Below are positions 43,958 through 52,294 of a DNA stretch of 64,000 bases, piece by piece (the stretch's first letter is position 1; every line of letters begins with the position of its first letter). The stretch is from contig NZ_JAJUBB010000005.1 in assembly GCF_028683135.1 (NCBI RefSeq), positions 1 through 64,000 on the forward strand, given 5' to 3'. This stretch comes from Enterovibrio qingdaonensis (lineage in GTDB: Bacteria; Pseudomonadota; Gammaproteobacteria; Enterobacterales; Vibrionaceae). Both the position numbers and the translations under genes were made by a program. Under the pieces are notes generated by a model, which saw only the letters and a list, made by a program, of their open reading frames with translations, did not search any database and was not told where the DNA came from.

Positions 43958-44659
43958 GCAGATACTCCAAATTATCTCTTAAATGCATCCATGGCACTCC
44001 CCGATATCGAAACAACGACGCTTTCCTAAGCAGTCATCTCTTCCGAAAATATGCCTCGTAACGGAGAATTATTTGGAACATTACCAATCATCAAAGCAAT
44101 TTGCCACAAAAACGAAATAAAAAGTCACAAAAATCCAACCAATGAGCATATAACAACACAAATGACCATTTATCACTCGATGAATGGTTTTATTCATCAC
44201 TCCTATGCCTTTAAAAAGTCAATTATCGCAGAATATATCAACATTGATTAATAAGTGAGCATTATAATCTGTTAACACTACAAACAGTTACAAAACATGT
44301 CGCAGTCACGCTATTAACTAGGCATTAACAAATGCCGCACCAATATGAGATGCATAACATTTCAATTTAGATGAATATGCCCAGTCCGAGATCTCACTCG
44401 CTTCATAGCAGGCAATAGAGAAGGGAATTACAGAATAAGATGGACATAACCCCAAGATAAAAAAGGTTATGTTATTGGCTTCATTTCGGCAGAGAACACC
44501 AGAATAAATACTATCTAAATGAGAAAGACATCGAAGAATTTACTGTATCAATGACTATTAATGCAGTGAGCGAGAGACAGAACGAAGAAATAAAGATTTG
44601 GGAAAGGATGTAAAACAAAGTCGGCCAGAAAATACTCTAGCCGACAAGACCGATTGAAA
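43958..44659. other. 702-bp region upstream of oppA
   Basis: AT-rich DNA holding the oppA promoter and leader at the left and the terminator of the 52-codon gene at the right. A dyad ACATAACC/GGTTATGT lies near 44440-44475. No gene is convincing here. Confidence 0.5.
44620..44645 (-). terminator. Terminator of the 52-codon gene
   Basis: The stem GTCGGC(cag)/(ctag)CCGAC with one mismatch; on the minus strand it is followed by TTTGTTTTA. It supports transcription of the small gene just upstream. Confidence 0.65.
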
Positions 44660-44818
44660 TTACTTTTGTTGATCTTCTAAAGGCAAGCTCGAGTCTTGGG
44701 ATTCCTTACTCTCTTTACCTTCGACCAAAGCATCGTTCTTGGCGTGTTGAAGATCTTCTGGCAAAACTTCTTGAAGCATCTGCTTCATTTTCTTGTTGCT
44801 AATTCGTCTATGTCCCAT
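44660..44818 (-). CDS. Small basic-to-acidic protein, 52 residues
   Basis: I do not recognise this protein. The first 20 residues are basic (MGHRRISNKKMKQMLQ) and the last 25 acidic and Ser/Glu-rich; no membrane segment or cysteine. AGGAGG lies directly against an ATG at 44824 but six bases from the ATG at 44818, so the latter is the likely start. A hairpin with a T-rich tail follows the stop. Ribosome-binding site, start and terminator together make it a credible small gene. Confidence 0.55.
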   Translation of the reverse strand: MGHRRISNKKMKQMLQEVLPEDLQHAKNDALVEGKESKESQDSSLPLEDQQK

Positions 44819-45280
44819 CTTCATCCTCCTGATATACAGTAATTTTGAAGGCACAGAATACTCGCTTGTGGCTCCTAATAAGCGATACCAACCAACCTCA
44901 CGCCTTCTCTAGATTAGAGAAAACAACAATTCGCTGCGTGAGTAGCACGTTTGGCTAGTTATTTGAGTCTAGCAAAGCAAGCCCCTGAACATGACCCACA
45001 TTTGACACAATGAGAAGGTGCACACATATCGAGTGCAATCCTCCAACTTCCGCCAAGAGCATAATTTTTAATAACTTATTGTTATAAAAAAAATCCTAGT
45101 TAGATTATCTCATTCACATTCACAGATTTGATTCACTTTCAATTGAGATTAGTTTGTTTTTTGCGCAGTATATCTCTTGTGCCGATGTAACAAAGCAGTA
45201 AAGCAGTGTGACGCCGCCGCGGACAAAGGCGCAACAATCCCAAATTTACAAAAACCAATAAATTGAGACGATCATAGAAA

Positions 45281-45394
45281 ATGAGACCTGCAGGTTTCGT
45301 ATCCAGACCTCTGTGCTCACGAGTCCGACACGGCTTTATTCCCAATGCCGGGAAGAAACACCACCAGGCAAACGAAGAAAAAGCAAAAGGTTAA
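45281..45394 (+). CDS. Possible 37-residue small protein
   Basis: An ATG-initiated frame of 37 codons with a TAG just upstream and a strong terminator 25 bases after its stop. The product would be basic (many Arg, Lys, His; ending HHQANEEKAKG). There is no clear Shine-Dalgarno, so this may equally be part of a non-coding transcript. Kept only because the terminator needs a transcript. Confidence 0.25.
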   Translation: MRPAGFVSRPLCSRVRHGFIPNAGKKHHQANEEKAKG

Positions 45395-45418
45395 CGTTGA
45401 AACACAGTCCATAATATT

Positions 45419-45455
45419 AAGTGGCCTCTCGACATCGAGAGGCCACTTTTTTTTC
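45419..45455 (+). terminator. Orphan strong intrinsic terminator
   Basis: A 12-bp GC-rich stem AAGTGGCCTCTC/GAGAGGCCACTT with loop GACATC, followed by a run of about eight T. It points rightward, but no annotated gene precedes it on that strand within several kilobases. Confidence 0.8.
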
Positions 45456-45727
45456 ATCAATATAGGCAACAAATACAAAGAGCGATTGAGGTCACACACT
45501 TAATTCTCTAAAAATAATATCTATCAAAATTGTGAAGCATTGTTCAAAAATCAACCGCAATGTAACAGCACTGTTAAGTTATTCTCTCTTCTAGTTCAAA
45601 TTCCAAAACACATTATTTTGCTTAATATCCAATTTCCTACAAACATCTAAGCAGGGTTGACGCAGATCGGCTCACATTCACGCGATGAATAGATAATTCG
45701 CGAATTAAATTTTCGAAGGATATTAAG

Positions 45728-48238
45728 ATGAACAATAAGGCTTTTCTCAGAGGGCTCGTCGCAGCCGCTGTGTCCGTGGGGGCATCGTTCCCTGCATTCG
45801 CAGCTCCTGGGGCACCCGTCATCTCATGGATGGAGACAAACTTTTCCATCATTGAAGTCAACGACGCCGCCAGTGCTTACAAAGATCTCGTGACAGTTAA
45901 ACCGTATGCAGAAGTTCCCGTTACTTGGGATCGCTGGTCTGGCGAGCCTGCGGATTCTTGGCGAGTACTTTTAAATGGCCAGGTGGTGCACGAAGCATCT
46001 GTCACACCTTCCGCCAGCCAGAAAGAGTCCACCATTCTTCAGGTTGCTAAAGGCGGCCAATACGACATGGTCGTTGAACTATGTAGTGGTTCAGGTGCAG
46101 CCCAAGCATGTACCGCAAGCAGCCCAAAAGCCATCGTCGTCGCTGATACTGACGGTAGCCACCTTGATCCACTGCCAATGAATGTTGACCCAAATAACGG
46201 CAACTACACTACACCAGCAAATACTGTAGTTGGTGCGTACTTTGTTGAGTGGGGCGTATATGGCCGTAAATTCCCCGTCGATAAAATTCCTGCTCAAAAC
46301 CTAACTCATATCATTTATGGCTTCGTGCCTATCTGTGGTAATAACCCTTCACTCGCTTCTGGCCCACTTGGTGCCCTTAACCGAGCATGTGCTGGTACCC
46401 AAGATTATGAGGTGGTTATTCATGACCCATGGGCAGCGATTCAAATGCCTCATCCACAATCAGGCCAAAGTCATTCGTCTTCCTACAAGGGAACTTATGG
46501 CCAAATCATGGCACTGAAACAACGCTACCCAGATTTGAAGATCCTACCTTCAATCGGTGGCTGGACGCTGTCTGATCCCTTTTATGAGTTTGGAGATAAA
46601 GCCAAACGAGACATTTTTGTCGCGTCCGTTAAAAAATTCCTCCAAACATGGAAATTCTACGATGGCGTTGATATCGACTGGGAATACCCTGGCGGCCAAG
46701 GCGCGAATCCAAACTTAGGGAACCCTGCAATTGATGGCGATACCTATGCTGTATTGATGCAAGATCTGCGCGCTATGCTCGATGAGCTCACGGCAGAAAC
46801 AGGTCGCACATACGAGCTCACCTCCGCAGTGGGTGTCGGCTATGACAAAATTGAAGATGTAAATTACGCTGATGCCGTGCCTTACATGGATTACATCTTC
46901 GCAATGAGTTATGACTACTACGGTGGATGGAGCAACGTGGTTGGCCATCAGGCGGCACTTTACTGCGGTGAACATATGTCCGCAGAACAGTGTGCAGGCA
47001 CAGGCGTAGACGAAAATGGTGATCCTCGTAAAGGACCTGCCTACACCACAGCAAACGGCGTTGATTTGCTTCTGGCGAAAGGCGTGCCACCAGAGAAACT
47101 GGTTATTGGTGCCGCAATGTATGGCCGTGGATGGACTGGCGTTACAGAAGCGAGTATGTCTGACCCAACCAATCCTATGACCGGCGTGGGTAACGGTATG
47201 GTTGCAGGTTCGTGGGAAGACGGCGTTATCGATTATAAAGACGTCGTCACCAAGTTCGAAAACAACCCTAGCGTTGTAACAGGGTATGATGCGCAAGCCG
47301 AAGCTCCTTGGGCTTGGAATCCGTCAAACGGTGATTTGGTAACGTATGACAACAGACGCTCTGTTCTGGCGAAAGGTGCATATGTTCGTCAAAACAACTT
47401 TGCTGGCTTGTTTGCTTGGGAAATCGATGCGGATAACGGCGATATCCTAAATGCAATGCAAGATTCTTTGGCAGGCGATCAGCCACCACCGCCAAACAAA
47501 GCACCTCTCGCGAATGCTGGTACAAATGTCACTGTAAATACAGCGGGTGCAGTTGCTCTCGACGGCACAGCGTCATCAGACAGCGATGGTCAGATTGTAT
47601 CTTACAGCTGGAAACAGACTGCAGGTCCAACGGTATCTGTTACGAATGCGAACAGCGCAACAGCCTCGGCGAACATCCCAGCTGTAACGGCAGACACGCA
47701 GTTTGTGTTCTCTCTGACAGTGACAGACAACAAAGGTGCAACCGCACAAGACTCTGTTGTCATCACTGCTAAAGCACCGAGCACTGGCAATACTGCACCA
47801 GTTGCTCAAGTAACAGCCCCAGCAAGTGCAACTGCAGGTACGTTGGTACTGGTAGATGCAAGTGCTTCAACCGATGCTGACAACGATGTCTTGACCTACA
47901 CATGGGATGTGCCGGCGGGTGTTACCGCAAACATTAACGGTGCGAGCCTAACGTTTGAAGCGGCTAGCTACAGTGTTGATACCAACCTGACTTTCACCGT
48001 AACGGTTTCTGATGGTCAACTTCAGAGCAGTGCTTCGGTAAGCGTATTGGTAGAAAAAGACGCTCCCGTAGTGACGTGTCCAAACGCATGGTTAGCGGGT
48101 GAAATCTACAACTCTGGTGACGTCGTAACACACAATGGCATGGAATACTCTGCCAAATGGTGGACAACCAACGAAGAACCCGGTACCACTGGTCAGTGGG
48201 GTGTGTGGAAAGAGCTTGGAGCGGCTGCTTGTCAGTAA
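45728..48238 (+). CDS. chiA: Secreted chitinase A (GH18) with PKD and chitin-binding domains
   Basis: An 836-residue extracellular endochitinase. Signal peptide about residues 1-26 (ends AFA/AP). The ChitinaseA N-terminal domain covers about 27-135. The GH18 barrel (about 165-580) has DGVDIDWE at 312-319 with Glu319 as general acid, and SIGGW as the second family signature. Two PKD-type repeats follow (about 584-685 and 687-780), then a CBM5/12 chitin-binding domain (about 785-832) with the tryptophan-rich AKWWTTNEEPG stretch. AAGGA lies seven bases before the ATG. It feeds chitin use, a hallmark of marine vibrios. Export is probably Sec then type II secretion. Confidence 0.96.
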   Translation: MNNKAFLRGLVAAAVSVGASFPAFAAPGAPVISWMETNFSIIEVNDAASAYKDLVTVKPYAEVPVTWDRWSGEPADSWRVLLNGQVVHEASVTPSASQKESTILQVAKGGQYDMVVELCSGSGAAQACTASSPKAIVVADTDGSHLDPLPMNVDPNNGNYTTPANTVVGAYFVEWGVYGRKFPVDKIPAQNLTHIIYGFVPICGNNPSLASGPLGALNRACAGTQDYEVVIHDPWAAIQMPHPQSGQSHSSSYKGTYGQIMALKQRYPDLKILPSIGGWTLSDPFYEFGDKAKRDIFVASVKKFLQTWKFYDGVDIDWEYPGGQGANPNLGNPAIDGDTYAVLMQDLRAMLDELTAETGRTYELTSAVGVGYDKIEDVNYADAVPYMDYIFAMSYDYYGGWSNVVGHQAALYCGEHMSAEQCAGTGVDENGDPRKGPAYTTANGVDLLLAKGVPPEKLVIGAAMYGRGWTGVTEASMSDPTNPMTGVGNGMVAGSWEDGVIDYKDVVTKFENNPSVVTGYDAQAEAPWAWNPSNGDLVTYDNRRSVLAKGAYVRQNNFAGLFAWEIDADNGDILNAMQDSLAGDQPPPPNKAPLANAGTNVTVNTAGAVALDGTASSDSDGQIVSYSWKQTAGPTVSVTNANSATASANIPAVTADTQFVFSLTVTDNKGATAQDSVVITAKAPSTGNTAPVAQVTAPASATAGTLVLVDASASTDADNDVLTYTWDVPAGVTANINGASLTFEAASYSVDTNLTFTVTVSDGQLQSSASVSVLVEKDAPVVTCPNAWLAGEIYNSGDVVTHNGMEYSAKWWTTNEEPGTTGQWGVWKELGAAACQ

Positions 48239-48258
48239 GCTTCTAAGTTAACTGAATT

Positions 48259-48288
48259 AAAAAGGGATGCGATATCGCATCCCTTTTT
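48259..48288. terminator. Bidirectional terminator between chiA and moaE
   Basis: A 15-bp perfect palindrome (AAAAAGGGATGCGAT and its complement) followed by more T, between convergent genes. Confidence 0.9.
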
Positions 48289-48302
48289 TTGATATGTTGT
48301 CG

Positions 48303-48743
48303 TTACCAACGTTTAGCGGCGTCTTGGTCACTCTCGCGAGCTTCAACCCAACGTTCGTCATCAACGAGCCTTTCTTTTTTCCAGAATGGCGCGCGTGTCT
48401 TCAGGTAATCCATCACAAACTCGCACGCTTCAAAGGCAGCATTTCGATGCGCACTGGACACACCAACAAACACAATTTGATCACCAATGCCCAATGTGCC
48501 CACGCGGTGAATAACACGGATATAAGTCAGTGGCCAACGCGCTTTCGCTTGTTCGCAGATATCGGTTAATGATTTTTCTGTCATTCCCGGATAGTGCTCA
48601 AGCGTTAAACCAGTGACATTGTCACCAAGGTTCATGTCACGCACTTTACCAACGAAGGTCACAATCGCCCCATCACCTGCAAAATCATTTAATTTTGCGT
48701 ATTCCTCGGCAACCGAAAAATCTTCGTGCTGGACTGAGATCAT
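48303..48743 (-). CDS. moaE: Molybdopterin synthase catalytic subunit MoaE
   Basis: A 146-residue large subunit that inserts sulfur into cPMP to give molybdopterin. GDGAIVTFVGKVR and AHRNAAFEACEFVMDYLKTRAPFWKKE carry the catalytic lysines and active-site arginine region. It starts two bases after the moaD stop, with its GGGGGG ribosome-binding site overlapping the moaD Gly-Gly codons. Confidence 0.97.
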   Translation of the reverse strand: MISVQHEDFSVAEEYAKLNDFAGDGAIVTFVGKVRDMNLGDNVTGLTLEHYPGMTEKSLTDICEQAKARWPLTYIRVIHRVGTLGIGDQIVFVGVSSAHRNAAFEACEFVMDYLKTRAPFWKKERLVDDERWVEARESDQDAAKRW

Positions 48744-48745
48744 GA

Positions 48746-48991
48746 TTACCCCCCAGTTACTGGTGGAAAAAATGCCACCTCATCACCCGCTTTTACAGGT
48801 GACGACAGCTGAGAAATGGTTTGATTGATAGCAACAAGAAGTTTGCCTGATTCTAGAGCCAGAGCCCACTTGTCGCCATTGTTCACGAGGTGAGCACGAA
48901 TGTCTTCCGCTGTAGCGAAGTCACCTTCCAACGACAGTGATGCCGTACCCACCAGCTCTTTAACTTGCGCAAAAAAGAGAACTTGAATCAT
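48746..48991 (-). CDS. moaD: Molybdopterin synthase sulfur-carrier subunit MoaD
   Basis: An 81-residue ubiquitin-like protein ending in the required Gly-Gly tail (FFPPVTGG), which is adenylated and then thiocarboxylated. It overlaps moaC by four bases as ATGA and lies immediately before moaE. Confidence 0.97.
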   Translation of the reverse strand: MIQVLFFAQVKELVGTASLSLEGDFATAEDIRAHLVNNGDKWALALESGKLLVAINQTISQLSSPVKAGDEVAFFPPVTGG

Positions 48992-49467
48992 TCTTCCACC
49001 TTAAAGTGACCCGATTTGCCGCCCGTTTTTTCCAGCAAGCGAACCTGACCAATCACCATGTCTTTTTGCACGGCTTTACACATATCATAAATGGTCAGTG
49101 CGGCGACTGAAGCTGCTGTCAGTGCTTCCATCTCAACGCCTGTTTTACCCGTCAGCTTGCATAGTGACTCAATGCGAACTTGAGATGTTTCTGGTAACGC
49201 TTCCAGTGACACTTCCACTTTGGATAGCATCAATGGATGGCATAGTGGAATAAGATCCCAAGTACGTTTTGCGGCTTGAATACCCGCAATACGCGCCGTC
49301 GCAAACACATCACCTTTGTGGTGCTTGCCTGATACGATAAGATCCAACGTTTCAGGGGCCATATCAATGTAAGCTTCTGCCCTTGCCTCACGTACTGTTT
49401 CTGCTTTGCCAGAAACATCGACCATGTTTGCTTCGCCTGAGGCATTGATGTGTGTAAAACCGCTCAT
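48988..49467 (-). CDS. moaC: Cyclic pyranopterin monophosphate synthase MoaC
   Basis: A 159-residue enzyme that works after MoaA to form cPMP. Family features are [14 protein letters not shown] at the N-terminus, the LCHPL motif and [20 protein letters not shown]. The ATG at 49467 matches the E. coli N-terminus; a TTG at 49470 abutting the moaB stop is less likely. Confidence 0.97.
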   Translation of the reverse strand: MSGFTHINASGEANMVDVSGKAETVREARAEAYIDMAPETLDLIVSGKHHKGDVFATARIAGIQAAKRTWDLIPLCHPLMLSKVEVSLEALPETSQVRIESLCKLTGKTGVEMEALTAASVAALTIYDMCKAVQKDMVIGQVRLLEKTGGKSGHFKVEE

Positions 49468-49470
49468 CAA

Positions 49471-49983
49471 TTATTTACCCAGGTGTGGCATGAAGTTACA
49501 CGGACGGTGGCTTGCATCTAGCTGCTGCTTGATGATGCCAGTCCAGCCCGTACGGCATGCACCCGTTGAGCCAGGCATAGCGAAGATAACTGTGTGGTTA
49601 GCAAAACCTGCAATCGCGCGAGATTGAATGGTTGAAGTGCCAATTTCCTGGAAAGAAATCGCACGGAACAACTCACCAAAACCTTCCACTTCTTTATCGA
49701 AAAGCGGCTTCAGTGCCTCTGGCGTGCTATCACGTGAAGTGAAACCTGTGCCGCCAGTGATCATCACCGCTTGTACGTTTTCATCAGCAATCCACTGAGA
49801 AACCACAGCACGGATTTTGTAGACATCATCAATAACGATTTGCTTGTCAGCCAGTGTATGACCGGCTTCCATCAACGCATCAACCAAGAACTTTCCTGAT
49901 GTATCGTTTTCTTCAGTACGCGTATCAGAAACAGTAAGAACGGCGATTTTTGCTGGCGTGAATTCAGTGACAGCGTGACCCAT
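49471..49983 (-). CDS. moaB: Molybdenum cofactor biosynthesis protein MoaB
   Basis: A 170-residue MogA/MoeA-superfamily protein. The MPT-binding signatures are ITGGTGFTSRDSTPEA and MPGSTGACRTGW. It is thought to adenylylate molybdopterin or play an accessory role. GAGG precedes the ATG. It lies between moaA and moaC in the usual operon order. Confidence 0.96.
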   Translation of the reverse strand: MGHAVTEFTPAKIAVLTVSDTRTEENDTSGKFLVDALMEAGHTLADKQIVIDDVYKIRAVVSQWIADENVQAVMITGGTGFTSRDSTPEALKPLFDKEVEGFGELFRAISFQEIGTSTIQSRAIAGFANHTVIFAMPGSTGACRTGWTGIIKQQLDASHRPCNFMPHLGK

Positions 49984-50022
49984 AAAAATAAACCTCGATG
50001 AAAATTTGTGTAGTAATCAGTG

Positions 50023-51009
50023 TTAGCCACCAATAGAAGCCAGATGTGGCGTCATACCGGTATGGCCTTGATCTAGGAAATGACTTTGTTTCTTGTCTGC
50101 AAGTTGACCTTGAATCCGCGCCACTAGCGCGTCTTCTTGCGTCTCATCTTGCAATAAATCGCGCAACTCCACGCCATAGTCCCCAAATAAACACATATGC
50201 AGTTTACCCAGTGCAGACACACGCAGACGATTACACGAATCACAGAAATCTTTTTTATATGGCATGATAAGGCCGATCTCACCCTTATAGTCAGGGTGAC
50301 AGAACACCTCAGCAGGTCCATCGCTTTTACCGCGAACCTTCATCAGCCAGCCATTTGCAATAAGGTGGTTTCGAATAGACACACCCGATACGTGATGGCG
50401 CTCAAACAAGGAGTCCATCTCGCCAGTCTGCATCAATTCAATGAAACGAAGTTGAATAGGCTTGTCTTTGATCCAATGAAGAAAGGCTGGCAATTCGCCA
50501 CTGTTAAGATTTTTTAACAGTACCGCATTAACCTTTACCTGTTCGAAGCCTGCATCAAATGCAGCATCAATGCCGCGCATCACGAGGTCGAATTTATTCT
50601 CTCCCGTAATTTGATGGAACATTCGAGGATCCAAGCTATCCACGCTGACATTGATGTTAGTCAGGCCAGCATCGCGCCACTGACGCGCATTCTTCTCCAG
50701 ACGATAACCGTTGGTTGTCATAGCAACCTTTTCGATACCATCTTGTTCCGAAATCATGGAGAGAATGTCGGTGAAGTCTTTGCGCAGTGACGGTTCACCG
50801 CCTGTGATACGTACCTTAGACGTACCACAATGCGCAAACGCCGAAACAACGCGGCGCAGTTCATCTACCGAGAGGAAACCGGAGTTTTTATGGGTCGGCT
50901 TGTAACCATCCGGCAAGCAGTAAGTGCAGCGGAAATTACAAACATCTGTAATAGACAAACGCAAGTAATAGAACTTGCGATGATAGGAATCTTCAAATTG
51001 CGTTGCCAC
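50023..51009 (-). CDS. moaA: GTP 3',8-cyclase MoaA
   Basis: A 328-residue radical-SAM enzyme that starts molybdopterin synthesis from GTP. With the GTG at 51009 as start, the SAM cluster cysteines fall at 24, 28 and 31 (CNFRCTYC), the same numbers as in E. coli, and AAAGG is six bases upstream; the TTG at 51024 is therefore rejected. The second cluster cysteines are in [18 protein letters not shown]. The C-terminal Gly-Gly required for activity is present. First gene of moaABCDE, with a structured leader. Confidence 0.97.
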   Translation of the reverse strand: MATQFEDSYHRKFYYLRLSITDVCNFRCTYCLPDGYKPTHKNSGFLSVDELRRVVSAFAHCGTSKVRITGGEPSLRKDFTDILSMISEQDGIEKVAMTTNGYRLEKNARQWRDAGLTNINVSVDSLDPRMFHQITGENKFDLVMRGIDAAFDAGFEQVKVNAVLLKNLNSGELPAFLHWIKDKPIQLRFIELMQTGEMDSLFERHHVSGVSIRNHLIANGWLMKVRGKSDGPAEVFCHPDYKGEIGLIMPYKKDFCDSCNRLRVSALGKLHMCLFGDYGVELRDLLQDETQEDALVARIQGQLADKKQSHFLDQGHTGMTPHLASIGG

Positions 51010-51029
51010 GAAACACCTTTCCAAATACG

Positions 51030-51135
51030 GGAGACGACCACATTTCTATGAGCGCCCTGGTGACGGTATGTCACGGCCTATTTCCCCTATTCTTTCGAAC
51101 TTAGCAAAATAGGCTTCGGAGTTACTAATACTCAT
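51030..51135 (-). promoter_or_regulatory. Structured moaA leader, Moco-riboswitch candidate
   Basis: On the minus strand an 8-bp stem GCCTATTT/AAATAGGC (51107-51114 with 51076-51083) encloses a smaller hairpin. It is preceded by CTCCGA and followed by a GTGAC-ATACC-GTCAC hairpin (51060-51074), just before the moaA ribosome-binding site. Moco RNAs precede moaA in many gammaproteobacteria. I cannot confirm the full consensus by eye. Confidence 0.5.
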
Positions 51136-51410
51136 GTTTGCAAAGCGAGCAGAACATCAAGCACTACTGTGAATTTAGCAAATATCACGTGCAACAAACA
51201 AGGAATTGTCCGTTAATTTGTGAGGAATAGACATGGAAGTAACTTTTTTATCACTGTCTCAGAACAGAAACAGATCTCAAACCCAACATTCGAGCACAAT
51301 TCGACAGGTATCACTAAGTCGATGGCAAACCTGTTTCGTAACGATCTACATTTTTATAGGCAAGAGCATACAAACCGCTCTATGCTCAGTAAAAGTAACG
51401 ATTGTCGTAT

Positions 51411-51495
51411 ATGACGGATTTTCGAAATGCTGATTTTTCGCAAATTCGAAATGCAATTTGCAATAAAAGTGCAAAAAAGCACGCAAATCCGTCAT
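51411..51495. repeat. Nested inverted-repeat element
   Basis: The outer arms ATGACGGATTT (51411-51421) and AAATCCGTCAT (51485-51495) are perfectly complementary. Inside are GCAAATT/AATTTGC (51440-51446 with 51455-51461) and GTGC-AAAAAA-GCAC (51469-51482), plus a direct repeat TTCGAAATGC at 51421 and 51445. It could fold as a branched RNA or act as multiple protein sites. No target-site duplication is seen. Confidence 0.6.
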
Positions 51496-51657
51496 GAAAG
51501 TTAGGCATCGTATTTGCAGTAGTGATTGCACAGTAGGGTATCTAAAGCTGTCCCTAATTATTCAGGACAACAATAAGGCAGCAACTCGAAAGGCAAACTA
51601 TTCAAATATGGCCTTTGAATTCTGGTTACTGCGCTATACGACAACTGGGAGCTCACT

Positions 51658-52224
51658 ATGACTATGACATTGCCAATTCTCTTTAACAATCGTCATATTC
51701 TTCCCTCAGGACGTCTACCTTTACGGGTGGCTCCGGGGATACAACTTACGACAGTAAAATACGCGATGAGAAACGGACTGGACATTGGCGTATGTATGGA
51801 TGAAACAAGTCCGATCGGTGCAGGTATTGGCACCCGCGTATCTATTGAAGACTTCAGCCTAAGCTCTGATGATGGCTCATTGACAATCACAGTGAGTGGC
51901 CATGAGAGTTTCATTATCGAAAGCGTTGTTGATAACGATGAAAACATCGTTGTAGCGACTTGCCAAACGCTTCCTTCATGGCCGAAGCAAGAGGTCAGTG
52001 TAGACTCTGCCCCATTAGCAGAACGTTTACAGATCATGTTCGATAGATACCCAGAGTTAAGCTCTTTGCACGCACGTCCACACTTTGACAACCTAACCTG
52101 GCTTTGCCAGCGATGGCTAGAACTCCTCCCTCTTCCCGCGAGTGAAAAACAAGTGCTTATGGCAGCAAACTCATGCAGCAGTACCGCTGAATATCTGCTT
52201 AGCTTAATGAAAGACCCTCACTAA
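51658..52224 (+). CDS. LON substrate-binding-domain protein
   Basis: A 188-residue protein corresponding to the N-terminal substrate-binding (LON/PUA-like) domain of Lon protease, without the AAA+ or protease domains. LPILFNNRHILPSGRLPLRV at the start matches the domain's first strands. Stand-alone LON proteins are widespread, and their role is uncertain (substrate recognition or regulation). GGGAG lies six bases before the ATG. Single gene with its own terminator. Confidence 0.85.
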   Translation: MTMTLPILFNNRHILPSGRLPLRVAPGIQLTTVKYAMRNGLDIGVCMDETSPIGAGIGTRVSIEDFSLSSDDGSLTITVSGHESFIIESVVDNDENIVVATCQTLPSWPKQEVSVDSAPLAERLQIMFDRYPELSSLHARPHFDNLTWLCQRWLELLPLPASEKQVLMAANSCSSTAEYLLSLMKDPH

Positions 52225-52240
52225 GCTCACTGCTAGAAAG

Positions 52241-52270
52241 ACAAAACCCCGCGTGAATGCGGGGTTTTGT
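52241..52270. terminator. Terminator of the LON gene
   Basis: A 12-bp stem ACAAAACCCCGC/GCGGGGTTTTGT, then TTTT. It may also serve the convergent thiolase gene. Confidence 0.88.
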
Positions 52271-52294
52271 TTTTAAGCGTTGCCTAAAGATAAC

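Larger units (their letters stand above)
44819..45727. other. 909-bp region between the small gene and the chitinase
   Basis: AT-rich region holding an orphan rightward terminator (45419-45455), a possible 37-codon reading frame before it, and the chitinase promoter region. I found no convincing CRP site or riboswitch. Confidence 0.5.
51010..51657. other. 648-bp region between moaA and the LON-domain gene
   Basis: Divergent intergenic region. The left 125 bp is the structured moaA leader; 51411-51495 holds a nested inverted-repeat element; the rest contains two short overlapping open frames I do not trust. Confidence 0.6.

Noticed and set aside
44051-44251. 66-codon rightward frame upstream of oppA
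   Set aside because: AT-rich with low-complexity product and no ribosome-binding site; lies in the oppA promoter region.
45120-45440. c-di-GMP (GEMM) riboswitch before the chitinase
   Set aside because: Fragments such as GGCAAAC and GCAAAAGG look suggestive, but the GGACGCAAAGCC-type core and receptor hairpin are not present in order.
45500-45725. CRP site in the chiA promoter
   Set aside because: A TGTGA half-site is visible near 45530, but the partner half does not match TCACA at the right spacing.
51220-51433. Two overlapping rightward frames of 64 and 66 codons (GTG 51220, ATG 51233 with GAGGA upstream)
   Set aside because: The products are rich in Ser, Thr, Gln and Cys with no recognisable feature, the two frames compete for the same DNA, and the second ends inside the nested inverted-repeat element. 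Left out despite a fair Shine-Dalgarno.
51411-51495. Miniature inverted-repeat transposable element
   Set aside because: The terminal repeats are there, but I see no target-site duplication and no second copy in the window.
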